Shown here: positions 35,108-44,213 of the stretch, piece by piece
Position numbering within the stretch: the stretch's first letter is position 1
Layout: the number at the start of each line of letters is the position of its first letter
DNA from: SZUA-547 sp963669315
Lineage (GTDB): Bacteria; Pseudomonadota; Alphaproteobacteria; Rhodobacterales; Rhodobacteraceae
DNA: 64,000 bases
Assembly: GCA_963669315.1 (NCBI GenBank)
Contig: OY770021.1
Coordinates: 1,054,001-1,118,000, forward strand
Direction of reading: 5' to 3'
The notes under the pieces: model-generated
The model's database searches: none
Seen by the model: the letters and a program-made list of their open reading frames with translations, nothing else
Told to the model about the DNA's origin: nothing
Program-made: the position numbers and the translations under genes

Positions 35108-36391
35108 ATGAACAATCTTATCAAATCCGCCGCTTTCGGCCTCGCCGCCGCCGCGATGGCGACCAGCGCGGGTGCCTCGGAGGATCCGATCAAGGTCGGC
35201 ATCCTGCACTCGCTGTCCGGCACGATGGCGATTTCCGAGACCACGTTGAAAGACGCGATGCTGATGCTCATCGACGAGCAGAACAAGAAGGGCGGCGTTC
35301 TGGGACGTCAGCTTGAGCCGGTCGTCGTCGATCCCGCCTCTGACTGGCCGCTATTCGCCGAGAAGGCGCGCGAGCTGCTGGAGGTCGAGAAGGTCGACGT
35401 CGTCTTCGGAAACTGGACCTCGGTCAGCCGCAAGTCGGTTCTGCCGGTGTTCGAAGAGTTGAATGGCATCCTGTTCTACCCCGTCCAGTATGAGGGCGAG
35501 GAAAGCCAGCGGAACGTGTTCTACACCGGCGCCGCCCCCAACCAGCAGGCGATCCCCGCCGTCGACTATCTGATGGCTGAGGAAGAGGTCGAGCGCTGGG
35601 TTCTGGCCGGCACAGACTACGTCTATCCGCGCACGACCAACAAGATCCTTGAGGCCTATCTCAAGTCCAAGGGCGTCGCCGAAGAAGACATCATGATCAA
35701 CTACACGCCGTTCGGTCATTCCGACTGGCAGACGATTGTCTCCGACATCAAGACCTTCGGCTCGGCCGGCAAGAAAACCGCCGTGGTCTCCACCATCAAC
35801 GGCGACGCCAACGTGCCGTTCTATAAAGAGCTGGGCAACCAGGGCATCGAAGCGACCGACATTCCGGTCGTGGCGTTCTCGGTCGGCGAAGAAGAGCTCG
35901 CCGGTCTCGACACCGGCCCGCTGGTCGGCCACCTGGCCGCCTGGAATTACTTCATGTCGGTCGACACTGAAGAGAACGAAGAGTTCATCGAAGCCTGGCA
36001 GGCGTTCATCGGCTCTGAGGACCGTGTGACCAACGACCCGATGGAGGCCCACTACATCGGCTTCAACATGTGGGTGAATACGGTCGAGAAAGTCGGCACC
36101 ACCGATGTCGACGCTGTGATCGACGGCATCATCGGCGTCTCGGTTCCGAACCTCTCCGGCGGCTTCTCGGCTATGATGCCGAACCATCATATCACCAAGC
36201 CGGTGCTGGTGGGCGAGATCCAGGACGACGGTCAGTTCGACATCGTCTGGGAGACCTCGGGCCTCGTCGTGGGCGACGCCTGGTCGGACTACCTGCCTGA
36301 GAGCGCTCCGCTGATCTCCGATTGGCGCAAGCCGATGGAGTGCGGCAACTTCAACACCAAGACCGGCGCCTGTGGCGGCGCGTCCAACTAA
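35108..36391 (+). CDS. urtA: urea ABC transporter substrate-binding protein UrtA
   Basis: The 427-residue periplasmic binding protein has a signal peptide (MNNLIKSAAFGLAAAAMATS ... ASED). It is very close to UrtA: IKVGILHSLSGTMAISETTL, VVFGNWTSVSRKSVLPVFEE, LFYPVQYEGEESQ, GAAPNQQAIPAVDYL and the late PNHHITKPVLVGEI. These are diagnostic of urea rather than amino-acid binders. It delivers urea to UrtBC. A strong hairpin follows it, so it is probably expressed at higher levels than the rest of the operon. Confidence 0.96.
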   Translation: MNNLIKSAAFGLAAAAMATSAGASEDPIKVGILHSLSGTMAISETTLKDAMLMLIDEQNKKGGVLGRQLEPVVVDPASDWPLFAEKARELLEVEKVDVVFGNWTSVSRKSVLPVFEELNGILFYPVQYEGEESQRNVFYTGAAPNQQAIPAVDYLMAEEEVERWVLAGTDYVYPRTTNKILEAYLKSKGVAEEDIMINYTPFGHSDWQTIVSDIKTFGSAGKKTAVVSTINGDANVPFYKELGNQGIEATDIPVVAFSVGEEELAGLDTGPLVGHLAAWNYFMSVDTEENEEFIEAWQAFIGSEDRVTNDPMEAHYIGFNMWVNTVEKVGTTDVDAVIDGIIGVSVPNLSGGFSAMMPNHHITKPVLVGEIQDDGQFDIVWETSGLVVGDAWSDYLPESAPLISDWRKPMECGNFNTKTGACGGASN

Positions 36392-36413
36392 TCGATACGG
36401 ACAGTGACAACCG

Positions 36414-36444
36414 CGGGGGCGGCGCAGGCCGCCCCCGATTTTTT
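36414..36444 (+). terminator. intercistronic terminator/attenuator between urtA and urtB
   Basis: A perfect ten-base stem, CGGGGGCGGC (36414-36423) and GCCGCCCCCG (36428-36437), encloses a GCAG loop and is followed directly by ATTTTTT. This is a textbook Rho-independent terminator. Placed between urtA and urtB, it probably lets only part of transcription pass, giving excess binding protein, and also protects the urtA 3' end. Confidence 0.9.
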
Positions 36445-36480
36445 AGGACGACTCCTTAAACAAAACTCAGACGGACGACG

Positions 36481-38082
36481 ATGCTCAGGACACTGCTCAT
36501 ATCCTTGCTGCTCGCGATTGGCCTTGGCGGCGGCGCCGCCGCTCAGTCGCTGGAAGCGCTTGTGCAGCAGCTTCCCGACGGGGGCTACGACGATCGGGCC
36601 GAATTGGTCCATCAGATCGCGGCGACCGGCGACCCGCAAGCTGTCGAACTGCTGGAGGCGTTGTCAGCCGGCGAAATTCGCCATCTGAAATCCGACAAAT
36701 CCGTCGTGCGAGTGGAAAAAGGCGGCGCAGGCTACCTGGTCTTCGATCCCATCACCGGTGAAGCGCGCGGAGACGTCAAGCGCCGCGGCGCCAAGAAAAT
36801 CAAGGTCAACAACGGGCTGCGGCGCGAGATCGCGGCAGCGCTAGGCGCGATGACGCTGATGAGCGATGATCCCGCCAAACGGTTGCAGGCGGCCGAGACC
36901 GCCTTCGCCACCGGGGATCCTTCGCAGATCGCAGCTTTGGACGCCGCGCTTGAAGCGGAAATCGACGATACCGTGAAAACAGCGCTACTGGACGCGCGCG
37001 CCGCCTCGGTCATGAAGTCAGACCTTCCCGTCGCGGAAAAAACTGCAGCGCTTGAACGGCTTGCAGCGCGTGGAGATCGCGACGCCCTGTCGATCATCAC
37101 CGCAGCGACGAATGACGCGGATGCGTCGGTCGCCGAGGCCGCCACAAAAGCGAAGGACGATGTCGAGCGCGTGCGCGCCATGTGGTGGAACGCGCAGAAC
37201 ATTTGGTACGGGCTGTCGCTTGGCTCGGTCCTGATGCTGGCGGCCATCGGCCTTGCGATCAGCTTCGGCGTTATGGGCGTGATCAACATGGCCCATGGCG
37301 AGCTTGTGATGCTGGGCGCCTACTCGACCTATATGGTGCAGGAGGTGATCCGGAACTCGGCTCCGCATCTCTTCGAGTATTCCCTTCTGATCGCGTTGCC
37401 CCTCGCCTTCTGTCTTTCCGGCGGCGTCGGCGTGGCCATTGAGCGCGGCATCTGCCGCTGGCTCTATGGTCGTCCGCTGGAGACGCTCTTGGCGACCTGG
37501 GGTGTCAGCCTTGTTCTGCAGCAGGCCGTGCGCTCTATCTTCGGCCCGACAAATAAAGAGGTCGGCAACCCGGAATGGATGTCCGGCGCGTTCGAGATCG
37601 GGCAGCTCGCGGTCACGTACAACCGCCTGTGGATCTTCGTCTTCGCGCTGGTCGTGTTCGCTTCGCTGCTGCTGATCCTGAAAAAAACGCCAATCGGCCT
37701 GCAAATGCGTGCGGTTACTCAGAACCGGCGCATGGCCGACGCGATGGGCGTCAAGACCGGCTGGGTCGACGCCATGACATTCGGCCTCGGCGCGGGCATC
37801 GCCGGGCTGGCGGGCGTCGCCCTCAGCCAAATCGACAACGTCTCGCCGAACCTCGGCCAAGGCTACATCGTCGACAGCTTCATGGTCGTGGTGTTCGGCG
37901 GCGTGGGCAACCTCTGGGGCGCGCTGGCCGGGGCCTTCACCCTGGGCGTGGTCAACAAATTCCTTGAGCCGTACGCAGGCGCGGTGCTGGCCAAAGTGCT
38001 GGTGCTGATCTTCATCATCCTCTTCATCCAGCGTCGACCGAGGGGGCTGTTCGCCCTTCGTGGCCGCGCGGTAGAGAACTGA
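36481..38082 (+). CDS. urtB: urea ABC transporter permease UrtB
   Basis: The 533-residue permease has the N-terminal extension typical of UrtB: signal peptide, then a helical HEAT-like periplasmic part to about residue 235 that includes AVELLEALSAGEIRHLKSDK. A LivH-like membrane domain follows (GVMGVINMAHGELVMLGAYSTY; ATWGVSLVLQQAVRSIFGP; DSFMVVVFGGVGNLWGALAG). It forms one half of the urea channel in the inner membrane. ATG at 36481. Confidence 0.95.
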   Translation: MLRTLLISLLLAIGLGGGAAAQSLEALVQQLPDGGYDDRAELVHQIAATGDPQAVELLEALSAGEIRHLKSDKSVVRVEKGGAGYLVFDPITGEARGDVKRRGAKKIKVNNGLRREIAAALGAMTLMSDDPAKRLQAAETAFATGDPSQIAALDAALEAEIDDTVKTALLDARAASVMKSDLPVAEKTAALERLAARGDRDALSIITAATNDADASVAEAATKAKDDVERVRAMWWNAQNIWYGLSLGSVLMLAAIGLAISFGVMGVINMAHGELVMLGAYSTYMVQEVIRNSAPHLFEYSLLIALPLAFCLSGGVGVAIERGICRWLYGRPLETLLATWGVSLVLQQAVRSIFGPTNKEVGNPEWMSGAFEIGQLAVTYNRLWIFVFALVVFASLLLILKKTPIGLQMRAVTQNRRMADAMGVKTGWVDAMTFGLGAGIAGLAGVALSQIDNVSPNLGQGYIVDSFMVVVFGGVGNLWGALAGAFTLGVVNKFLEPYAGAVLAKVLVLIFIILFIQRRPRGLFALRGRAVEN

Positions 38083-38094
38083 GGGAGAAGCAAG

Positions 38095-39240
38095 ATGATC
38101 CTTCGCGCGCTCGACACGAAATCGCTTATCTTCCTCGCCATTGTGCTGCTGGTGGCGGCTTTGGTGCCGGTGCTGAACCTCTATGTGCCCGCCGGATCGC
38201 CATTTTACCTGTCGAATTTCGCGGTGGCCCTATTCGGCAAGTATCTGACCTATGCCCTGCTGGCGATATCGGTGGACCTGATCTGGGGTTTCTGTGGCAT
38301 CCTGAGCCTCGGGCATGGCGCGTTCTTCGCGCTGGGCGGCTATGCGATGGGCATGCATCTGATGCGGGAGATCGGCGATCGCGGCGTCTACGCCAACCCG
38401 ATCCTGCCCGACTTCATGGTGTTCCTGAACTGGAAGGAGCTGCCGTGGTTCTGGCATGGCTTCGACCAGTTCTGGTTCGCCTGCCTGATGGTGGTGCTGG
38501 TTCCCGGCGCACTCGCCTTCGTCTTCGGCTGGTTCGCCTTCCGCAGCCGGGTCACGGGCGTCTATTTCTCGATCATCACGCAGGCGATGACCTATGCGCT
38601 GCTGCTGGCCTTCTTCCGCAACGATATGGGCTTTGGCGGCAATAATGGCCTGACCGATTTCAAGGACGTGCTGGGCTTTGACCTGCAATCGGACAAAACC
38701 CGCGCCGGACTTTTCACCATGTCCGCGCTGGCGCTGGCGGCGGGCTTTGTGATCTGCCGACTGGTCGTGACATCGCGCCTCGGCAAGGTTCTGGTGTCGA
38801 TCCGCGACGCCGAATCCCGCACCCGTTTCCTTGGCTATCGGGTCGAGGGCTACAAGGTCTTCGTCTTCACCCTGTCGGCCATGCTGGCCGGCGTGGCGGG
38901 CGCGCTCTACGTGCCACAGGTGGGCATCATCAACCCCGGCGAGTTCAGCCCGGCCAACTCCATCGAGATCGTGATCTGGGTCGCGGTCGGCGGGCGCGGC
39001 CTGCTGGTGGGCGCCGTGGTCGGCGCGATCATCGTCAACGCCGCCAAGACGCTTCTGACCGGCTGGGTGCCTGAGATCTGGCTGTTCGCCCTCGGCGCGA
39101 TCTTCATCTTCGTCACCCTGTTCCTGCCGCGCGGCGTGCTGGGTGGGCTCAGCGCGTTCGGCGAGTTGATGAACCTGCCGAAGAAATCGAAACCTGACGA
39201 TCCGGGGCCGTCCGCATCCGCCCCGCAACCGGCGGAGTAA
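38095..39240 (+). CDS. urtC: urea ABC transporter permease UrtC
   Basis: The 381-residue LivM-type permease has about ten membrane segments. Marker segments are VDLIWGFCGILSLGHGAFFALGGYAMGMH, FFRNDMGFGGNNGLTDFKD and GEFSPANSIEIVIWVAVGGRGLLVGAVVG, as in UrtC. It pairs with UrtB in the inner membrane. It lies 12 bases after urtB and just before urtD, with a GAGGGAGAAG ribosome site upstream. Confidence 0.95.
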   Translation: MILRALDTKSLIFLAIVLLVAALVPVLNLYVPAGSPFYLSNFAVALFGKYLTYALLAISVDLIWGFCGILSLGHGAFFALGGYAMGMHLMREIGDRGVYANPILPDFMVFLNWKELPWFWHGFDQFWFACLMVVLVPGALAFVFGWFAFRSRVTGVYFSIITQAMTYALLLAFFRNDMGFGGNNGLTDFKDVLGFDLQSDKTRAGLFTMSALALAAGFVICRLVVTSRLGKVLVSIRDAESRTRFLGYRVEGYKVFVFTLSAMLAGVAGALYVPQVGIINPGEFSPANSIEIVIWVAVGGRGLLVGAVVGAIIVNAAKTLLTGWVPEIWLFALGAIFIFVTLFLPRGVLGGLSAFGELMNLPKKSKPDDPGPSASAPQPAE

Positions 39241-39244
39241 GACC

Positions 39245-39997
39245 ATGTCCGTTTCAACCGCCGACACCATGCTCTACCTCAACGGCGTCTCCGTATCCTT
39301 CGACGGGTTCAAGGCGATCAACGAGCTGTCGATGATCCTTGAAGAAGGCGAGATGCGCGCCGTCGTCGGCCCGAACGGCGCGGGCAAGACCACGATGATG
39401 GACATCATCACCGGCAAGACACAGCCCGACAAAGGCGACGTCATCTTCTCCGGCAATGTGGACCTGACCAAGCATGATGAGGCTGGCATCGCCCGCATGG
39501 GAGTCGGCCGGAAGTTCCAGAAGCCGACCGTGTTCGAGACCCACACCGTCGAGGACAACCTGCTCTTGTCTCTGAAAGGCGCGCGGGGCGTGTTCGACCT
39601 GCTGTTCGCCCGCCGCACCAAGGACGAGCAGACGCGTATCGATGAGCTTCTGGAGCTGATCCGCCTTTCGGACCGCCGCCATGAAGACGCCGCAGCGCTC
39701 AGCCACGGCCAGAAGCAGTGGCTGGAGATCGGCATGCTGCTGGCGCAGGATCCCAAGGTTCTTCTGGTTGATGAACCCGCGGCCGGCATGACCGACGCCG
39801 AGACGATGCAGACCGCCGAGCTTCTGAAGCAGGTGGCGGGCGAGCACACGGTCATGGTCGTCGAGCATGACATGGATTTCGTCCGCGCCCTTGGTGTGAA
39901 GGTCACCGTGCTGCATGAGGGTTCGGTGCTGGCGGAAGGGTCGCTCGACCATGTCAGCTCCGACCCCAAGGTCATCGACGTTTATCTGGGACGCTGA
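39245..39997 (+). CDS. urtD: urea ABC transporter ATPase UrtD
   Basis: The 250-residue ATPase is of the LivG class: Walker A GPNGAGKTT (42-50), FQKPTVFETHTVEDNL (UrtD-type Q-loop region), signature LSHGQKQWLEIGM in place of LSGGQ as is usual for UrtD, Walker B VLLVDEPAAGMTD, and switch His in VVEHDMDFV. It drives UrtBC together with UrtE. Start ATG at 39245, four bases after urtC. Confidence 0.95.
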   Translation: MSVSTADTMLYLNGVSVSFDGFKAINELSMILEEGEMRAVVGPNGAGKTTMMDIITGKTQPDKGDVIFSGNVDLTKHDEAGIARMGVGRKFQKPTVFETHTVEDNLLLSLKGARGVFDLLFARRTKDEQTRIDELLELIRLSDRRHEDAAALSHGQKQWLEIGMLLAQDPKVLLVDEPAAGMTDAETMQTAELLKQVAGEHTVMVVEHDMDFVRALGVKVTVLHEGSVLAEGSLDHVSSDPKVIDVYLGR

Positions 39998-39998
39998 G

Positions 39999-40694
39999 AT
40001 GCTGAACGTCTCCAATATCGAGCTTTACTATGGCGCTGCGCACACGCTGCGCGATGTCTCCATCACCGCGAAGCCCGGCGAGGTTACCTGCGTGATGGGC
40101 CGAAACGGCGTCGGCAAGACCTCGCTGATCCGGGCGATCATGGGGCAGCAGGCGATCGCCAGCGGCACGGTGGACTGGGACAGTCAGGATCTGACCCGCG
40201 CCCGCCCGAATGAGCGCGCGCGCGCCGGATTCGGCTTCGTGCCGCAGGGGCGCGAGATCTTTCCGCTGCTGACGGTGAAGGAGAATCTGGAGACAGGTTT
40301 CGCTGGCCTTCCCCGAGGCCAGCGCCATATTCCGGACGAGGTGTTCGAGCTGTTTCCGGTGCTGGACAAGATGACCAAGCGCCGGGGCGGAGACCTGTCA
40401 GGCGGGCAACAGCAGCAACTCGCCATCGGCCGGGCATTGACCACGCGGCCCAACCTGTTGCTGCTGGACGAACCCACCGAGGGCATCCAGCCGTCGATCA
40501 TCAAGGATATCGGGGAGGCGATCCGCACCCTGCGCTTCAAGGGCGATATCGCGATCGTGCTGGTCGAACAGTTCTTCGATTTCGCCTGGGAGCTGGCGGA
40601 TCGGGTCTATGTGCTCGACCGGGGCAGTGTCGTGCTCGGCGGGACCAAGGACGAGGTCGCCGAGGAAGACGCGCGGCGGCTGGTCTCGCTTTAG
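39999..40694 (+). CDS. urtE: urea ABC transporter ATPase UrtE
   Basis: The protein is 231 residues from the ATG at 39999, one base after the urtD stop; a longer in-frame start inside urtD is not credible. It is LivF class: Walker A GRNGVGKTS (34-42), GFVPQGREIFPLLTVKENLE, signature LSGGQQQQLAIGRAL, Walker B LLLLDEPTEGIQPSI and switch VLVEQFFDF. Last gene of urtABCDE. No urease genes are in the window, so urea breakdown must be encoded elsewhere. Confidence 0.95.
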   Translation: MLNVSNIELYYGAAHTLRDVSITAKPGEVTCVMGRNGVGKTSLIRAIMGQQAIASGTVDWDSQDLTRARPNERARAGFGFVPQGREIFPLLTVKENLETGFAGLPRGQRHIPDEVFELFPVLDKMTKRRGGDLSGGQQQQLAIGRALTTRPNLLLLDEPTEGIQPSIIKDIGEAIRTLRFKGDIAIVLVEQFFDFAWELADRVYVLDRGSVVLGGTKDEVAEEDARRLVSL

Positions 40695-40776
40695 TGCCGC
40701 AGGCTGGGGTTCCGGAACGCCCGTGCTACATTAGCCCCATGATCGCAATCCATTCCCCTCTGTTGGGGGCCAACCG

Positions 40777-41772
40777 ATGAGCCTCGCGCCATTCGTCCGC
40801 ATTTTGGGACGCGGGCCGTCCCGCTCACGCAACCTGACGCGCGAAGAAGCCGCTGAGGCGATGGGCCTGATCCTGTCGGGCGAAGCCGCGCCCGAGGCGG
40901 CCGGCGCTCTGCTGATGCTGATGCGCTATCGCGGCGAGACAGCGGAGGAGATCGCCGGTTTCGTCGATGCGCTTCGCGCAAGACAGGCCTCATGGCGCCA
41001 GATCGGCGCCGCCTTCCCGCAAATGGTCGATTGGCCGTCCTATGCGGCCGGACGCACGCGCGGCCTGCCCTGGTTCCTCTGCGCGGCGAAGTTGGTGGCG
41101 CAATCCGGGCGGCCGGTTTTGGTTCACGGCTGGAATTCACACCAGGCGGCGGTTGCGGATGTGCGCAGCACGTTGAATGCGATCGGCGCGGCTGTGGTGG
41201 AGACGCCGGAGGAGGCCAAGGCCGCTCTTGGCGACGGGGGCGTCGCCTATCTGCCGTTGGAGGCGCTGGACAAGGATGCGCTTCGGGCGCTGAGGCTGCG
41301 CGACGTGCTGGGGCTGCGCTCTGCGATCAACACCGCGCTTCGGGTGATGAACCCGGCGGGCGCAGAGACCACGGTGCAGGGCGTATTCCACCCCTCCTAT
41401 CGTGAGTTGCAGCAGGACGCCGGGCGAATTTTGGGCCAGCGCCATCTGGCGGTCCTGAAAGGCGGCGGCGGAGAGTTTGAACGTCATCCCTCAAAAACCA
41501 TTGCGCTTTTCGGGCTACGGGACAGGGAGTCGGCGGAGATCACCGCCCCCCCGATTTTGTCGGACACAAGACGCCTCGCCGACCCAAATGCGGCCCCGAC
41601 GCATCTGACCTCTCTCTGGTCCGGCGCGCACGACGACCCGTTCGCAGAGGCGACCGTGATCGGCACCGCCGCCGCCGCGCTCTACGCCGCTGGCGCCACA
41701 GGCGATCTACCGGCGGCTGAAGCGCTGGCGCGGACACTTTGGCGCGACCGAAAACCCGCCCGCGCGGCCTGA
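40777..41772 (+). CDS. YbiB/TrpD2-like anthranilate phosphoribosyltransferase-family protein
   Basis: The 331 residues have the glycosyltransferase family 3 N-terminal helical domain (RNLTREEAAEAMGLILSGEA; ALLMLMRYRGETAEEIAGFVDALR) and a TrpD-like C-terminal domain (GRPVLVHGW, then LPLEALDKDALRAL, GLRSAINTALRVMNPAGA, VQGVFHPSYRELQQDAG). The PRPP-binding GTGGD motif of true TrpD is missing, as in YbiB-type proteins, which bind nucleic acid rather than make phosphoribosyl-anthranilate. It is one base before the siroheme synthase-like gene, so a role with that pathway is possible but unproven. Confidence 0.82.
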   Translation: MSLAPFVRILGRGPSRSRNLTREEAAEAMGLILSGEAAPEAAGALLMLMRYRGETAEEIAGFVDALRARQASWRQIGAAFPQMVDWPSYAAGRTRGLPWFLCAAKLVAQSGRPVLVHGWNSHQAAVADVRSTLNAIGAAVVETPEEAKAALGDGGVAYLPLEALDKDALRALRLRDVLGLRSAINTALRVMNPAGAETTVQGVFHPSYRELQQDAGRILGQRHLAVLKGGGGEFERHPSKTIALFGLRDRESAEITAPPILSDTRRLADPNAAPTHLTSLWSGAHDDPFAEATVIGTAAAALYAAGATGDLPAAEALARTLWRDRKPARAA

Positions 41773-41785
41773 GTTGGAGGCCATC

Positions 41786-42811
41786 GTGAAGACCTTTCCG
41801 ATGTTTTTGACCACCACCGGGCGGCGGATCGTGATCTGCGGCGGCGGAGAGCAGGCGGCGCAGAAATCCCGGCTGACGCTCAAGACCGATGCGCGGATTG
41901 AAGTCACGGCGCTGGAACTTGATCCGGAGCTTGCGGGGCTCGTCGCGGAGGGCCGGATCATCTGGCGGCAGGGGCCAATCACACCCACCCTTTTTGAGGA
42001 TACGGCGCTGGCTTTCATCGCCACGGGCTGCCCCGGAACGGACGCCGCGCTGCACGCGTTGGCCAAGGAAGCCGGTGCGCTGGTCAATGTGGTTGACCAA
42101 CCCACGCTTTGCGACGCTATCACCCCCTCAATCGTGGACCGCGATCCGCTCGTCGTGGCGATCGGGACCGAGGGGGCGGCTCCGGTCCTCGCGCGGCAGA
42201 TCAAGACCCGGCTGGAGGAGATGCTGGAGCCTCGGCTCGGAGAATTGGTCGCCCTGGCCGCCCATCTGCGCGACGCGGTGGCCATGCGGCTGACGCCGGG
42301 CATGCGCCGCGCATTGTGGCGCTGGGCCTTTGACGGGCCGCCGCGCCGCGCGCATGCAGCCGGAGGTGAGCGGGAAGCGGCGAAGCTGATCAAGGACGCA
42401 ATCGATGCAGGCGGTCCGCCAGACCGGCGTGAGGGGTTCGTCAGCCTGATCGGTGTCGGTCCGGGCCCGCGCGATCTGATCACCCTGCGCGCGGTGCAGA
42501 GGCTGCAGGAAGCCGATGTCATCTACTATGACAATTCGGTCGATCCTGACGTTCTGGAGCTTGCCCGAAGGGACGCGGCGCGGGTGTTCACGGGTGAAAA
42601 CAATGGTACCGCGCGCTGGCCCGCAGATAAGATCGCCGCGCATATCATCGCCGCTGCTAAACGTGGCGAGCAGGTTGCGGTCCTGAAAAACGGGGATCCA
42701 ACCTACGCCGGCGTTCAGGCATTGACGCAGGCGGGCGTCGCGTGGGAAATCGTCCCCGGCCTGATCGCGGACAAGAGTCGGGCGGCGGAGACCATCCGCT
42801 CGTCGTCGTAG
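41786..42811 (+). CDS. siroheme synthase-like protein: precorrin-2 dehydrogenase with a short methyltransferase domain
   Basis: I chose the GTG at 41786, five bases after the ribosome site TTGGAGG, giving about 341 residues; a TTG at 41774 is the alternative. Residues 1-200 are the CysG N-terminal domain (RIVICGGGEQAAQKSRLTLK; DAITPSIVDRDPLVVAIGTEGAAPVLARQIK), which oxidises precorrin-2 with NAD and chelates iron. Residues about 218-341 look like the first half of the uroporphyrinogen methyltransferase (SLIGVGPGPRDLITLRAVQRLQEADVIYYD), but the loop GGDPFIFGRG is NGDPTYAG and the whole second half is missing. Methylation activity is unlikely. Confidence 0.82.
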   Translation: MKTFPMFLTTTGRRIVICGGGEQAAQKSRLTLKTDARIEVTALELDPELAGLVAEGRIIWRQGPITPTLFEDTALAFIATGCPGTDAALHALAKEAGALVNVVDQPTLCDAITPSIVDRDPLVVAIGTEGAAPVLARQIKTRLEEMLEPRLGELVALAAHLRDAVAMRLTPGMRRALWRWAFDGPPRRAHAAGGEREAAKLIKDAIDAGGPPDRREGFVSLIGVGPGPRDLITLRAVQRLQEADVIYYDNSVDPDVLELARRDAARVFTGENNGTARWPADKIAAHIIAAAKRGEQVAVLKNGDPTYAGVQALTQAGVAWEIVPGLIADKSRAAETIRSSS

Positions 42812-42840
42812 CATACGCCGCCAAAACCAAGAGGATTTCC

Positions 42841-43194
42841 ATGACCATCGAGCGTATCGGCTCCACCGACCGGATGAGCAAGATCGTCAAGCATAATGGC
42901 GTAATCTACCTTTGCGGCCAGACCGCAGCCGATCCCGATTGGGATATCGCCGAGCAGACGAGGCGCTGTCTGGAAAAGGTCGAGGCGCTTCTTGATCAGG
43001 CCGGAAGCAGTCGTGATCACATTCTGTCCTCCACGATCTACGTGCGCGACATGAAGGATTTTGCCGCAATGAACGCCGTCTGGGACGCCTGGATCTCAGA
43101 TGTGGGCAAACCGGCGCGGGCCTGCGTCGAGGCGCGGATGGCCCGGCCGGAACTTCTCGTGGAGTTTTCGGTGATCGCAGCGGAAAAAGGTTGA
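42841..43194 (+). CDS. RidA family protein (enamine/imine deaminase)
   Basis: The 117 residues have the YjgF/RidA fold: GVIYLCGQTAAD, a central EQTRRCLEKVEALLDQAGSS helix, ILSSTIYVRDM and the ending PARACVEARMARPELLVEFSVIA. The catalytic Arg is R93 in PARACVE. It hydrolyses reactive enamines and imines such as 2-aminoacrylate from PLP enzymes. It follows the siroheme gene by 29 bases in the same direction, and ATG at 42841 is its natural start. Confidence 0.9.
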   Translation: MTIERIGSTDRMSKIVKHNGVIYLCGQTAADPDWDIAEQTRRCLEKVEALLDQAGSSRDHILSSTIYVRDMKDFAAMNAVWDAWISDVGKPARACVEARMARPELLVEFSVIAAEKG

Positions 43195-43234
43195 AGCCGC
43201 CGGCGCAAGACCCCTTCACGATCCGGCGCAACGC

Positions 43235-44209
43235 CTACTCCACCAGCACCGACAGGATGATGCTCTCGAACATACGGCCGCTATGGTCGTTGAATTTGCC
43301 GCCGCCCACTGCCGCAATCTGGGTGAAGAAGGGGCGCGCGTTGTCTCCGCGACGGCGCGATGACGGGGTTGAGACGAAAAGGGTGGAGACCGCTCGTTTC
43401 GGCCCGGACCCGCGGAAGCTCTGCGCCATGCGCATCGCGGTCCCGCGGTCCTGCGGATGGGGCCGCGCGTCACCGATCACGATCATCACCTGTTTGCCTG
43501 AGCGTCGCCAATTCATGCCCAGCGCCCGGTTCATACCAAGCTCCATGTCCTCGTCGATGGTGCGGCTGCCGCGGGGCGGCGGCCGCAATCCGCCGACAAA
43601 GCCGAGCACCCGGTTGAGGCCGGTCTTGGTGTCGGTCAGCGGCAAGGCGTGGACCGGGCGATAGCCGGTGTCGGCGTCGGTATAAGAGACGAAGCCGACG
43701 CGTACAGAAGGCACCAGCCGCTCCAGAACCTTGACGATGCCGCGCAATGAAAGCGCAAGGTCGCGCATCGCCGGGGCCATCGAGCGAGTGGTGTCCATCA
43801 CAAACACCACGTCCAGTTCCTTGATGACGGAGGCTTGGGCTGTCTTGCGTGGATCCTTGCGGCGGGATACGGGCCGCGCCGCCAGTTCCTGCAACTGGCC
43901 AACCTTGATCTTGATCTCGGCGATCTGCTCTTCCAGCGCCGCGTTCTTGGCCGCCGCCGCCTCCACCTGGCTTTCGATCTCTCCGGCGGAGGCGTTGAGA
44001 GAGGCGGTCCGGTCATCCAGCGCGGATTTGCGGGCCTCTGCGACCTCAATCCCCTGCAGCGCGTCCAGCGTCTCGGCCTCCGCGTCCAGCGTGCGCTGGT
44101 AATAGGGCAGCATCAACGTCACGATCACCACGAAGGCCCCGGTCGCCATGGCCAGCACGTCGAGCGCGGACATGGAGAAGATCTCGATATTCCGGGACGG
44201 GCGGCGCAT
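43235..44209 (-). CDS. single-pass membrane VWA protein 2, MotB/ExbD/ZorB-like arrangement
   Basis: The 324 residues open with a short cytoplasmic N-terminus, then one membrane helix SALDVLAMATGAFVVIVTLM (14-33) with Asp17 at its start, a coiled coil (about 40-110) and a VWA domain (about 130-320) with an intact metal site: DTTRS (139-143). In MotB, ExbD and ZorB the proton-carrying Asp has the same position. The periplasmic part here is VWA instead of OmpA. It would assemble with the channel subunit at 45562-46368. Last gene of the operon, four bases after FHA 2. Paralogous to 44572-45546. Confidence 0.82.
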   Translation of the reverse strand: MRRPSRNIEIFSMSALDVLAMATGAFVVIVTLMLPYYQRTLDAEAETLDALQGIEVAEARKSALDDRTASLNASAGEIESQVEAAAAKNAALEEQIAEIKIKVGQLQELAARPVSRRKDPRKTAQASVIKELDVVFVMDTTRSMAPAMRDLALSLRGIVKVLERLVPSVRVGFVSYTDADTGYRPVHALPLTDTKTGLNRVLGFVGGLRPPPRGSRTIDEDMELGMNRALGMNWRRSGKQVMIVIGDARPHPQDRGTAMRMAQSFRGSGPKRAVSTLFVSTPSSRRRGDNARPFFTQIAAVGGGKFNDHSGRMFESIILSVLVE

Positions 44210-44213
44210 CTTT

